This document shows, piece by piece, positions 34,830 to 43,152 of a DNA stretch of 64,000 nt (within the stretch, counting starts at the first letter, position 1; the number at the start of each line of letters is the position of its first letter). Location of the stretch: positions 1-64,000 of the forward strand of contig CAXTIU010000017.1 of the NCBI GenBank assembly GCA_964244495.1, in the 5' to 3' direction. This stretch comes from RH-AL1 sp964244495. GTDB taxonomy: Bacteria > Pseudomonadota > Alphaproteobacteria > Rhizobiales > Beijerinckiaceae. The notes under the pieces were generated by a model, which had not been told where the DNA came from, did no database searches, and saw only the letters and a list, made by a program, of their open reading frames with translations. The position numbers were made by a program, and so were the translations under genes.

Positions 34830-35874
34830 GACGGTCGATCCGCGCCGTTACTTCGAGTCGGTCGCCCCCGCGCGCGCCAAGCGCATGGAGCGCGAGCCGG
34901 TGTGCCTGTACCTGGAGGTCACCAACCGCTGCAACCTCCTGTGCACGACCTGCCCCCGCACCTACGTCGAGCTGGAGCCCCCCGCCGACATGTCGTGGGA
35001 GCTGTTCACCACCATCGTCGACCAGATCCCGACGCTGAAGCGCGCCGTGCTGCACGGGGTCGGCGAGCCAATGCTGGTGAAGAACCTGCCGCAAATGGTG
35101 CGCTACCTCAAGGATCGCGGCGTCTACGTCCTGTTCAACACCAACGGCACGCTGCTGACCGAGCGCAACGGCCGCGCGATGATCGACGCCGGGCTCGACG
35201 AGCTGCGCGTCTCGCTCGACGCGTCCAACCCCTCCTCCTACCTCGCGGTGCGCGGCAAGAACTACTTCGCCCGCATCCTCCACAACGTGCGCCAGTTCCG
35301 CGCCATGCAGGAGCGCGAGGGGCACAGCCTGCCCAAGGTTTCGGCCTGGCTGACCGGCCTCAAGGAGACGATCGTCGAGCTCCCCGAGTTCGTGCGCGTC
35401 GCCGCCGACATCGGCGTGAAGGAGGTTTACCTCCAGCGCCTCGTCTTCTTCGAGGATGACGCGAACGGTCTCGCCCGTCCCGACCAGGCCCTCTACGAGC
35501 GGATGGACTCGGAGGAAAGCGTGCTGATCGCCGAGGCCGAGCGTCTCGCCGCCTCGCTGGGCATGAGCTTCAGCGCGTCCGGCGCCGCCTCCGAGCCCGG
35601 CATGAGTCTCAGGAAGGCCGACGACGCCTCGCCGTGGTCGCTGTGCCGGCGGCCGTGGAGCGTCATGTACTTCACCGCCAACGGCCGGGCGCTGCCGTGC
35701 TGCATCGCGCCGTTCTCCCAGCGCGGCTACGAGAACTACACGCTGGGCGACGCCACGCAGGACAGCCTGCGCGACATCTGGAACGGGGCCGCCTACACCG
35801 ACTTCCGGGAAGCCCTGCTGTCGGACGCGCCACCCAAGGCCTGCGCCAGCTGCGGCCTGCGCTGGAGCCTGTGA
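34807..35874 (+). CDS. Radical SAM/SPASM-domain enzyme
   Basis: This 355-residue protein has the radical SAM [4Fe-4S] cysteines in EVTNRCNLLCTTCPRTYVE (CxxxCxxC, near residue 40), the GEP motif in LHGVGEPMLVK and a C-terminal SPASM-like Cys cluster (WSLCRRPW, ALPCCIAPF, CASCGLRW) that would bind an auxiliary cluster. ATG 34807 is preferred because GGAG lies five bases before it; ATG 34798 is possible. It overlaps the membrane glycosyltransferase gene. The substrate is unknown. Confidence 0.88.
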   Translation: MDSLSPSETVDPRRYFESVAPARAKRMEREPVCLYLEVTNRCNLLCTTCPRTYVELEPPADMSWELFTTIVDQIPTLKRAVLHGVGEPMLVKNLPQMVRYLKDRGVYVLFNTNGTLLTERNGRAMIDAGLDELRVSLDASNPSSYLAVRGKNYFARILHNVRQFRAMQEREGHSLPKVSAWLTGLKETIVELPEFVRVAADIGVKEVYLQRLVFFEDDANGLARPDQALYERMDSEESVLIAEAERLAASLGMSFSASGAASEPGMSLRKADDASPWSLCRRPWSVMYFTANGRALPCCIAPFSQRGYENYTLGDATQDSLRDIWNGAAYTDFREALLSDAPPKACASCGLRWSL

Positions 35875-35905
35875 TGGGATCGGGCCTCTGGGTCGGATCG
35901 AACCT

Positions 35906-36607
35906 TTGACGGCGTCCCGCCCGGTCGTGGTCGCCATTCCGACGCTGAACGAGGAAAGCTCCATCGGTCCGCTGCTGCGCGAGATCCCGCGCGACGTCGT
36001 CGCGGCGGTGATCGTGGCCGACGGCGGCAGCACGGACGCGACGCGCGGCGTGGCGGAACGCGCCGGCGCCACGGTGCTCGACGTCGGTCGCGGCTACGGC
36101 CGGGCCTGCCTCAGGGCGGCGGAGGCCGCGCCGGCCGACGCCATCGTGGTCACCATGGACGGCGACGGCGCCGACGACCCGGCGATGATCGCCGCCCTGG
36201 TGGCGCCGATCGAGGCCGGCACCCACGATTTCGTCATCGGGTCGCGCGTGCGCGGGGTTCGCGAGCCGGGCAGCATGGGCTGGCACCAGGTGGCGGCCGG
36301 CTGGACCTTTGGCGCCGCCATACGGCTGCTGTATCGCACGCGCTACACCGACATGTGCGCCTTCCGCGCGATCGGGCGCGACACGCTGCTGTCGCTCGGC
36401 ATGCGCGAGATGACCTACGGGTGGAACCTGGAAATGCAGATGAAGGCCGCGCGCGCCGGCCTCCGTATCCTTGAACTGCCGGTGCCGGCCCGTTGCCGGA
36501 CCGGCGGCACGTCGAAGGTCGCCGGCACGCTGTCCGGCACGCTTCGCGCCGGATCGCGCATCGTCGCCACCTTCGTGCGCGTCGCCCGTCAACCCAGGGG
36601 AGCCTGA
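35906..36607 (+). CDS. Family 2 glycosyltransferase
   Basis: This 233-residue GT-A enzyme has VVVAIPTLNEESSIGPLLREIP at the N-terminus, VIVADGGSTDATRGVAE and the metal-binding VTMDGDGADDPAMI (DxD). The C-terminal part (YTDMCAFRAIGRDTLLSLGM ... YGWNLEMQMKAARAGLRILELP) is the dolichol-phosphate-mannose-synthase-like acceptor region. It may charge a polyprenyl phosphate used by the GT-C enzyme two genes upstream. TTG 35906 is the only start at the family N-terminus. Confidence 0.9.
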   Translation: MTASRPVVVAIPTLNEESSIGPLLREIPRDVVAAVIVADGGSTDATRGVAERAGATVLDVGRGYGRACLRAAEAAPADAIVVTMDGDGADDPAMIAALVAPIEAGTHDFVIGSRVRGVREPGSMGWHQVAAGWTFGAAIRLLYRTRYTDMCAFRAIGRDTLLSLGMREMTYGWNLEMQMKAARAGLRILELPVPARCRTGGTSKVAGTLSGTLRAGSRIVATFVRVARQPRGA

Positions 36608-36609
36608 CC

Positions 36610-37446
36610 ATGATTCCGGGAGCCGCCGCGCAGGCGCCTTTGCTGCAGCGCAACGACTTCGCCGAGCCCTCGGCCTTCCGGCCGGAGAACATGCTGCGCG
36701 AGGCGCGCCGGCAGAAGAGCCTCGGACCGGGCGCCGTGCCTCCCGTCTGCCTGCTCGATCCCGACGGCGACATCGTCGAGCACGTGCAGACCGCGCTCGG
36801 CGCGCGGCGGTCGCCGACCTGGGCCTGCTACCATACCCGGCTCTGGGAATGGGAGCAGGACGGCGAACGGTACGGGGTGATCGGCCACGCGGTCGGGGCC
36901 TCCTTCGCGGTGCTGGTCGCCGAGCAGGCGTTCGTGTCGGGGTGCGAGCTCCTCGTCAGCATCACCTCCGCCGGCCAGATCCGCGACCTCGGGCCGCCGC
37001 CCTACCACATCATCATCGACAAGGCCCTGCGCGACGAGGGGACGAGCTACCATTACCTGCCGGCCTCGCTGTGGGCGGAGGCGGACCCGGCCGTGACCGG
37101 CCTGGCGCAGGCGACGTTCGCCGCCACCTCCCACGAGGTGCATCGGGGCGCGACCTGGACCACCGACGCGCCGTTCCGGGAAACGGAGAGCGCGATCGCC
37201 TCGCGCGCCGCCACGGGCGTCGTCGCGGTGGAGATGGAGGCGGCCGCCCTCTATGCCTTCGCCCGCTCCACCGGGCATCCCGTGCTGTGCCTCGCCCACG
37301 TCACCAACCAGCTCGGACGGGTGGAGAACGATTTCGAGAAGGGCCACGGCAACGGCGCGGACGCCTCGCTGACCCTGATCACCCATTTCGCCAAGGCCTG
37401 GATCGGACAGGGGGCCAAGCCGGTGCGCGAGAAGATCGCTTCGTGA
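36610..37446 (+). CDS. Nucleoside phosphorylase-like protein
   Basis: This 278-residue PNP/UDP-family protein has YGVIGHAVGASFAVLVAEQAFVSGCELLVSITSAGQI (phosphate and ribose pocket) and the base/ribose-binding GVVAVEMEAAALYAFARSTGHPVLCLAHVTNQ (MEAAALY is the family signature). It would cleave a nucleoside N-glycosidic bond with phosphate. The setting, three genes after a radical SAM enzyme, recalls hopanoid and arsenosugar pathways where a phosphorylase removes adenine from an adenosylated intermediate. ATG 36610 follows the GT2 stop by two bases. Confidence 0.85.
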   Translation: MIPGAAAQAPLLQRNDFAEPSAFRPENMLREARRQKSLGPGAVPPVCLLDPDGDIVEHVQTALGARRSPTWACYHTRLWEWEQDGERYGVIGHAVGASFAVLVAEQAFVSGCELLVSITSAGQIRDLGPPPYHIIIDKALRDEGTSYHYLPASLWAEADPAVTGLAQATFAATSHEVHRGATWTTDAPFRETESAIASRAATGVVAVEMEAAALYAFARSTGHPVLCLAHVTNQLGRVENDFEKGHGNGADASLTLITHFAKAWIGQGAKPVREKIAS

Positions 37447-37811
37447 GCCCATCGCTCGGCGTCTTCGCCCTGATCCTCGCCAGCGTCGGTCTCAACGCCG
37501 CCGCGCAGCTGCTGCTGCGCCTGGGCATGCGAACCGGCCTGCCGGCGGGCAGGACGACGCTCGGCGTCCTCGTCGACGTCGCGCTTCGTCCCGGCGTCGT
37601 CGGCGGGCTGGCCTGCTACGCGATCAGCCTCGTCCTCTGGCTCCTCGTGCTGAGTCGCACCGAGGCGTCCTTCGCCTATCCTTTCCTCGGCGTCGGCTTC
37701 GTGATCGTGGCGCTCGCCTCGTTCCTCCTGCTCGGCGAGAGCTTCACCCTGCGCAAGGCCGCCGGCACGCTGATCATCGCTGCCGGCGTCGCGGTGATGG
37801 CCGGCAAATAA
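37443..37811 (+). CDS. Small EamA/SMR-type membrane transporter
   Basis: This 122-residue, four-helix membrane protein resembles the SMR/EamA half-transporters (ArnE/ArnF-like): GLNAAAQLLLRLGMRTGL at the first helix, ACYAISLVLWLLVLSRTEASFAYPFLGVGFVIVALASFLLLGE and a closing RKAAGTLIIAAGVAVM. Such proteins can flip polyprenol-linked sugars, which fits the preceding glycosyltransferases. GTG 37443 overlaps the phosphorylase stop (GTGA), making it the last gene of the operon. Confidence 0.85.
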   Translation: MSPSLGVFALILASVGLNAAAQLLLRLGMRTGLPAGRTTLGVLVDVALRPGVVGGLACYAISLVLWLLVLSRTEASFAYPFLGVGFVIVALASFLLLGESFTLRKAAGTLIIAAGVAVMAGK

Positions 37812-37970
37812 GCCGGTCGGCTCCGGCCGCGAATGCTTGCGCCCGAGCTTGCCGCGACTATAGTGCGGCCGCTCCGCGAGGGCGTCGCGCCGGCCGAATC
37901 ATACGCGAGCGGCCGGGGCTGATCGGGACGGCGGGGGACGCTCGCGCTTGCCTGCGCCAAGTCGTCGGAC

Positions 37971-38060
37971 GGAGGGGTGGCCGAGTGGTTGAAGGCGCAC
38001 GCCTGGAAAGTGTGTATGCGGGAAACCGTATCGCGGGTTCGAATCCCGCTCCCTCCGCCA
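37971..38060 (+). tRNA. tRNA-Ser (anticodon GGA)
   Basis: A 90-base class II tRNA: acceptor arm GGAGGGG pairs with TCCCTCC, followed by discriminator G and encoded CCA. The D-arm is GCCGAGTGGTTGAAGGC; the anticodon stem CACGC/GTGTG encloses loop CTGGAAA with anticodon GGA; a long variable arm ends in CCGTATC; the T-arm is GCGGGTTCGAATCCCGC. A T-run follows at 38063-38069. It marks the left edge of the accessory island and is a plausible integration site. Confidence 0.96.
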
Positions 38061-38131
38061 AATCTTTTTGCTAAGTTGTTGCTCTGCACCGGTTTTCGGA
38101 AAACTAGGTCTTGTCCGCCCTAGTACGATCC

Positions 38132-38878
38132 CTAGCCGACGCCTGGAACAGCAGGTTTCGGGTCTGACCCTAGTTGCTTTCCCATCTTCAGCCGGACGAA
38201 CTGATTCTCTCGGACACGCAGGCCGAGCACAACCACGCCGTGCAGCATCGCCGTGCCCTGGCGGAAGGTGACGTGCAGCGCATCGAGGTACTCGCCCGCC
38301 GTCCATGTGTCGCGCTCCTCGACCAGCACCGCCGTGCCGGGCTCGATGCGCCCGACCCGGTGCCGGGTGCCGTTCGTCGCGACCGTTCGGCCCTCATCGA
38401 GAAACAGGCCGCTGCCGTCCACGGTGACGTCGGTGAGTGCGTCCGGGCCAACGTTGGTCAGGTAGAGCGGGATAAAGCCGGCATCGTCGCGGTGGCCGAC
38501 GTAGAGCGCGACCCGCTCGGGCGCGCGGTGCGGGGCGGCGATCACGGCCGGCGCCGGGCGGTGCGGCTGCGGGAGCACGACCACGGGCACGGAGACGATG
38601 CGCGGGTGGAAGGCCGGCCCCGACGCGATCGGTGCCGTGCGTGGGACGACGAGCGACGCCGCCCGCGGACGGCACCACGCGACGGCCTCGGCCAGCGCCG
38701 GGCGAGCGGAGCCCCCGTCCTCAACCTCGACCAGCTCGCGGGCGACCTCGGTCTGGGTCGGGCGCGACAATAGCCACGCGGTCACCTGTCGGCGCTGCTC
38801 CGCTATGGCAGTGGCGGAGGCGTCTGGATCGGCCGCGGACGCGCGGAAGTAGACGGCAACAGCTTGTGCGGTGTCGAT
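38132..38878 (-). CDS. Serine-recombinase-like protein, probably inactive, with beta-rich C-terminus
   Basis: The N-terminal 75 residues follow the resolvase pattern: AVAVYFRASAADPD (like YxRxS with the nucleophile Ser), AIAEQRRQVTAWL, then VARELVEVEDGGSARPALAEAVAWC. The segment where active enzymes have KxDRLxR reads VPRTAPIASG, so catalytic Arg residues appear lost. After a Pro-rich linker (about residues 100-115) a roughly 130-residue beta-type domain follows (VALYVGHRDDAGFIPLYLTNVG). No ATG, GTG or TTG lies in frame near the domain start. ATC at 38878 is the best placed, after CGAGG, so the start is unusual or a frameshift is involved. Confidence 0.55.
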   Translation of the reverse strand: MDTAQAVAVYFRASAADPDASATAIAEQRRQVTAWLLSRPTQTEVARELVEVEDGGSARPALAEAVAWCRPRAASLVVPRTAPIASGPAFHPRIVSVPVVVLPQPHRPAPAVIAAPHRAPERVALYVGHRDDAGFIPLYLTNVGPDALTDVTVDGSGLFLDEGRTVATNGTRHRVGRIEPGTAVLVEERDTWTAGEYLDALHVTFRQGTAMLHGVVVLGLRVRENQFVRLKMGKQLGSDPKPAVPGVG

Positions 38879-38895
38879 GGGGTGCCTCGTTCGAC

Positions 38896-39705
38896 TCAGC
38901 CGCCATGGCGGATGCGGAGGTGGGCGAAGAGCATGCGCGCCGAGTTGCAGTGCGGCACGGCGGCGTAGACGGTGACGTCGTCCGGGCCGGCGCCGGTCGG
39001 CGCCGCCGCGGCGGGGTGGACGGCGAAGCGGCTCGGGCCGGTGAGGGCGGTCCCGGTCCCGGGCCCGTCGGCGGCGAGCCAATCGTAGTCAGCACGACCC
39101 CAGGCGCCCGCGCGGGATCGCAGCAAAGTGAGAACCCTGGCAGTCGCTATGACGGCGTCGGCGGACGGGAGCGCGGCCCACGGGGTGCCGTCACGGCCGT
39201 GCAGGCGCGCTACTTCGGCACCGCCGGCTCGCAAGATGAAGGCGGATTGCCCGTGCGCTTTGGCCACGAGCATTGCGGCGAGGCGCCACTCGTCGTCGGC
39301 AAGGTCGGGCGGCTGGACGAAGAACCAGGCGTACTCGACCGAGTGCATCCAGGCGGTGCTGCCTTCTCCCGGCCCGTGCTGGTCCTTGTCGGCCTGATGC
39401 GCCGGCATAGCCAGCTCGACCCAATGTGCGACGAGCCAGAACCCGCCGGCGTCGGGTCGGGCCGTCAGGCCCTGCAGCTGCCCCGGCATGCACAGGAAGG
39501 CGCTGGCGTTGTCGTGGAAAGGCTGATCGGAGCGGAAGCAGGTCAGGAGGCAGAAGCCCTGGTCTGAGGCCAGCAGCGCCGTGACACGCGCGACGCCGTC
39601 GGCCTCGCGGTATTCGCCATCGAGCCTGACCCGGAGCACGCTTGGGGTGGCCCACACACCAGGAGGCTCTAGCTTGAGGACCTTCTTCCGTTTCCGGCGT
39701 GTCAC
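38896..39705 (-). CDS. Hypothetical protein of the island
   Basis: This 269-residue protein is of unrecognised family. It has a Lys/Arg-rich N-terminus (MTRRKRKKVLKLEPPGVW) and then a mixed alpha/beta domain with many Trp (EYAWFFVQPPDLADDEWRLAAMLVAKAHGQSAFILRAGG). The C-terminus ends in HCNSARMLFAHLRIRHGG. It is followed 18 bases later by the recombinase-like gene and is probably in one operon with it. It starts at GTG 39705. Confidence 0.6.
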   Translation of the reverse strand: MTRRKRKKVLKLEPPGVWATPSVLRVRLDGEYREADGVARVTALLASDQGFCLLTCFRSDQPFHDNASAFLCMPGQLQGLTARPDAGGFWLVAHWVELAMPAHQADKDQHGPGEGSTAWMHSVEYAWFFVQPPDLADDEWRLAAMLVAKAHGQSAFILRAGGAEVARLHGRDGTPWAALPSADAVIATARVLTLLRSRAGAWGRADYDWLAADGPGTGTALTGPSRFAVHPAAAAPTGAGPDDVTVYAAVPHCNSARMLFAHLRIRHGG

Positions 39706-40142
39706 CGCGTGCTAAGTCCCGCTCACCACCGGGACTATTCGGTTCGACCCGCCGGAAGTTCAGGATTGATCCGCGCTTGCGTCTTTTGTATCAACTGCTT
39801 GACGGAAAGGCTCTCATCTACTGCGCCCCGGCGCCAGGAAGGCACCCGCCGCTATTTCCCGGTGATCCGAGTGCCTGAGTCACATCTGGCCATGGTGTTT
39901 TGAACACTTTTGCCGCTTAGAAAGCGGTCACCAGACAAAAGCACGCCCCTGATGAGGATTGCGCGAGGAGCTATCGACGGTCAATACTCCTCCCGCGGAG
40001 AGTCACGTGCACCCTTCGATTCCACGTCGCCGCTTGCTCTGCGCTGCAAGTCCTTACCTTCGCCCACAGAGTTGTAATAGTCTTCATCCACGGCATTGTG
40101 CCAAATCGCTGGCGCAATGACAGGTTTTCGGTCGAGGTGAGA
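39706..40142. other. Non-coding stretch before the ParA-HEPN pair, with two hairpins
   Basis: No convincing gene. A hairpin AGTCCCG/CGGGACT lies at 39715-39736 in the 5' flank of the minus-strand hypothetical gene. Another, CCGCTT/AAGCGG, lies at 39913-39927. The composition turns markedly AT-richer from about 39890 on, marking the left junction of the ParA-HEPN segment and probably holding its promoter. Confidence 0.5.
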
Positions 40143-41183
40143 GTGACGAAAGTAATCTGTCTCTTTAACCATAAAGGCGGCGTCAGCAAAACGACGACAG
40201 CTTTTAATCTTGGCTGGATGCTTGCCGCCATGGGCAAGCGCGTTATCTTGGCGGATTTCGATCCTCAATGCAATCTGACAGGCATGGTACTTGGATTCAG
40301 GGGAACAGAAGATCTTGATGGAGTCTATCAGTCATCACCTGCAAACAACGTGAAGGATGCGCTCGCCCCAGCATTTGAGTCGCAGCCGCGGCAGATCACT
40401 GGGGCAGAATGCATTCCGGTTGCAGGAAGAGAAGCACTCTTTCTTCTTCCAGGCCATATCGGCCTGGCGGAATATGAGACTACGCTTGGCATTGCTCAAG
40501 AGCTTAGCGGGTCATTGATCGCACTTAGGAATTTACCCGGTTCTATCCGATTTCTTTTAGATGCTACCGCGGCAAAGTATAGCGCAGACTTCATCCTTGT
40601 CGATATGAGTCCTAGTTTAGGGCCGGTAAATCAGAACCTATTCATAACTGCAGATTTCTTCTTAGTGCCCTTGCACCCCGATTACTTTTCGTCAATGGCA
40701 CTGAATTCGCTGGCGAGAGTCCTGCCTCGGTGGCAAAATTGGGCGAAAACAGCATTTTCTCTTGAGGTCTTAAGAGACGCCGATTATCCCTTCCCAGATC
40801 CACATGTTCAGTTTCTCGGCGCTATAGTTCAGAAATATCGCCCGCGAAACGGCCGTGCTAGTAAGGCTTTCCAGCGATGGATTGATCAACTTATCGTCGG
40901 TCTTAGAGAGCGACTTGTGCCAGCTCTGGAAAAGTCTTCGATGCTTGACCCGGGATACTTTAAAGCGAATGTCGGCTTTGAACCCTGGCACCCCTTAATG
41001 GAGGTTGCAGACTTCAATAGTCTCATTGCCGAGTCGCAAGAACATCAAGTGCCTGTCTATGCATTGACCGCCGACTTATTGAAACAAGGCGGGGCTGTAT
41101 GGGAGCAAACGCAAGAAAATATGGCTAAATTCGAAGTAGCTTTTAGGGAGTGTGCTGAACGGGTAGTTCGTCTTGCCGCTTAG
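40143..41183 (+). CDS. ParA/MinD-like ATPase (AAA_31), partner of HEPN protein
   Basis: This 346-residue deviant-Walker ATPase has FNHKGGVSKTTTAFNLGW (K11, K16), in which the usual KGGVGKT Gly is Ser. It is followed by ILADFDPQCNLTG and the Walker B LVDMSPSLGPVNQN near residue 154. About 150 residues of helical C-terminal extension go beyond plain ParA. GTG 40143 follows GAGGTGAGA; the longer frame has no ribosome-binding site. Codon use is clearly AT-richer than the neighbours (many TTA, AGA, AAT). It ends three bases before the HEPN gene, so the two are one operon. No centromere-like repeats or ParB partner are seen, arguing against plasmid partition. Confidence 0.85.
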   Translation: MTKVICLFNHKGGVSKTTTAFNLGWMLAAMGKRVILADFDPQCNLTGMVLGFRGTEDLDGVYQSSPANNVKDALAPAFESQPRQITGAECIPVAGREALFLLPGHIGLAEYETTLGIAQELSGSLIALRNLPGSIRFLLDATAAKYSADFILVDMSPSLGPVNQNLFITADFFLVPLHPDYFSSMALNSLARVLPRWQNWAKTAFSLEVLRDADYPFPDPHVQFLGAIVQKYRPRNGRASKAFQRWIDQLIVGLRERLVPALEKSSMLDPGYFKANVGFEPWHPLMEVADFNSLIAESQEHQVPVYALTADLLKQGGAVWEQTQENMAKFEVAFRECAERVVRLAA

Positions 41184-41186
41184 ATC

Positions 41187-41813
41187 ATGACGCCTAAAGC
41201 CGCATTCGATGCAGTTTGGCAGCGCTATGATGCGCTATCAGCTATCCACGCCTACGTGCAGGCAAACGTCGCTTCGGTTCTCAATCCTGATGAACTATTG
41301 CGGGCCGAGTGGGTAGGACGCGTAAGTGCTTTGGACCTTTTCGTTCACGAGCTTGTCGCACAGTATATGTTGTCCCAATTTCGTGATACCCGCGCTTCAT
41401 GTAAGGGCTTCCTACGTTTTCGTTTGAGCTTTGCAACATTAGACCGAATTCGCAAAGCTACGTCACCGATCGAAGCTGAAGCCGCATTTGATTTGGAAGT
41501 CAGATCACATCTCGGCCAGCAAACATTTCAGCATCCAGATAGGATAGCTGATGGAGTACGGCTGATCTCGGATGTGGAGCTGTGGAATGACATCGCCTTG
41601 TTCAAAGGAGCCAGTCAAGCGAAAAAAGCCGAGGTGGCAAAAGCCTCTAAGGGCGATCTCACGGCCATTGTCGATCGTAGAAATAAAATTGCACATGAAG
41701 GTGACTTTGGTCCGACAATCCCTCGTACACTGAATGCAATTAGCTCTGCTGATCTAGTCGATGTGCGAGCTACCATCCTATCGACAGTGGATGGCATCAC
41801 GGCTGTTGTGTAG
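41187..41813 (+). CDS. HEPN-domain protein (RiboL-PSP-HEPN-like), putative RNase effector
   Basis: This 208-residue all-helical protein begins with a long helical pair (AFDAVWQRYDALSAIHAYV ... LLRAEWVGRVSALDLFVHELVAQYM). It carries the HEPN catalytic motif R-x4-H in IVDRRNKIAHEGD (R165, H170). Such domains are RNases in many toxin and defence systems. It is tightly coupled to the upstream ParA-like ATPase and shares its low GC. I infer that the ATPase regulates or senses and the HEPN protein is the effector. The 3' end overlaps the convergent frameshifted gene. Confidence 0.75.
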   Translation: MTPKAAFDAVWQRYDALSAIHAYVQANVASVLNPDELLRAEWVGRVSALDLFVHELVAQYMLSQFRDTRASCKGFLRFRLSFATLDRIRKATSPIEAEAAFDLEVRSHLGQQTFQHPDRIADGVRLISDVELWNDIALFKGASQAKKAEVAKASKGDLTAIVDRRNKIAHEGDFGPTIPRTLNAISSADLVDVRATILSTVDGITAVV

Positions 41814-42921
41814 CAACTCAGCGAGGTTTTTGGCGCTGACTTGCGGCCGCCGCCGCCGAGCGGAACGCCTTGGCCAGCCGGCCGACGTAGCTTCAAAGAA
41901 GTACCCGCCCCAGCTCTCCCCGCTGTCCGGCAGGATTGGAATGGGGGCCAGGTCCCGCCAGCTCGCCGCCTCGTCGGCGATCTCGCGCCAAGTTGCTGCC
42001 AACACCGGCCCTTGCCCGGGGCCGTTGGCCCAGCCCAGCGCCCAGCCCAGCGACCCGAAGTTGTTGAAACTGACCAGCGCGCCCGGCTCGCCCCACCAGT
42101 CGGAGTAGTAGCGGGTTGCCGCGCAGCACCTCCCACCCGTCGTGCTTGGCCCGCCAAGGCTCGGCGACGTCGAGCTGTAGCTGCTCGCCCGCGCTGACGT
42201 TGGCGTTGATCGAGGTCAGCGGTCGCAGCCGCGCCGACCCCGGCCAGAGCGGCGGCGGGAAGGGCAAGGCGTCGAGCGCGCCGCCCAGGATGCCGTGGAC
42301 GTCGCCGCGGCGCAGGCTGCCGGCCGATGCCGCAACGAGCGTGTCGAGGCGGTGCGCCGTCCAGGCGATCTGGGCGAGGTACGCCTCGTGCTCGCGCCAG
42401 CCGTCGAAGGCGCCGAGGATGGCCTCGGTCTGCAGGCGGGTCGGTAGGGCGGCGACGACGACAATGAAGGCGTCGGACAGCTGCGGGCGCCGGCGCAGCA
42501 CCTTGGCGCCGAGGTCGTCACGGGCGAGCGCCCGGACAAGGGCGAGGTAGACGCCGCGCCGGCGCGGGGCGGCGCCGACCTGGCCGAGCGCGGCGACGAT
42601 GCCGCGGGGGGCGCTGCCGTGGGCGTCGGCGACAAGTTCCTTGCCCTTCGCCCGGGTGAGCCGGCGGTAGGCGGCGTCGGCTGCCGCCTCGGAGCCGGCG
42701 TGTTCGTCCTCGGGCTGGCCAGCCAACCAGCACAGCCAAGTGTGGCGACGTCGGTCGGACGCGGTCAGGAACTCCGCCAGCCGCGGCCCGCGCCAGATGC
42801 GGACGGCGACGGCGGCGAACTCGCCGGCAGCGAGCCGGACCACGCTGGAGGGTGCGGGGCGGGACGGCTCGGTCCCAACCGGCAGGTCGGCGCCTGAACC
42901 GACAGCCATGGCGTCAGCCAT
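41778..42921 (-). pseudogene. Frameshifted hypothetical gene of the island
   Basis: From ATG 42921 the frame encodes MADAMAVGSGADLPV... to DVAEPWRAKHDGWEVLRGNP (about 275 residues). It then becomes low-quality Arg/Gly sequence. A natural-looking continuation, YYSDWWGEPGALVSFNNFGS ... ILPDSGESWGGYFFEATS, lies in another frame and ends at 41778. The switch is near 42108-42118 and one extra base would explain it. The last residues run into the AT-rich HEPN segment, so the original C-terminus may have been replaced. Function unknown. A sequencing error is possible. Confidence 0.6.
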
Positions 42922-43138
42922 CACCAAGGCGCCCGCGCACGTAGCCGGGCGACACCGCGGCCCTGATCCGGCCGACCTCGCGCCGCAGCGCCTCCAGCTC
43001 GGCCTTGTACACGTCGAGGGCGACCAGCAGCGCGCGCACGGCGGCACGGGCGTCGCCGCCGCAGCTCGCGACCGCCTCGTCCACCGCCGCCTCCAGCGCG
43101 GCAGGGTCGGCCGGGGGCGGCGCGGGCGGGCTACTCAT
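42914..43138 (-). CDS. Small helical/coiled-coil protein
   Basis: The 74-residue product has a Pro-rich start (MSSPPAPPPADP) followed by one long amphipathic helix (AALEAAVDEAVASC ... ALDVYKAELEALRREVGRIRAAV). The ATG at 43138 has GGGGAG upstream. It overlaps the start of the downstream frameshifted gene by eight bases, so they were one operon. No family recognised. Confidence 0.6.
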   Translation of the reverse strand: MSSPPAPPPADPAALEAAVDEAVASCGGDARAAVRALLVALDVYKAELEALRREVGRIRAAVSPGYVRGRLGDG

Positions 43139-43152
43139 GGCAGTGCTCCCCT

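Noticed and set aside
38132..38896. Functional serine integrase for the island
   Set aside because: The catalytic Arg region is missing and the large DNA-binding domains of serine integrases are absent; the tyrosine integrase at the right end is the better candidate.
40143..41183. Plasmid partition gene (parA of a parABS system)
   Set aside because: No ParB-like partner or centromere repeats nearby, and the paired gene encodes a HEPN protein instead.
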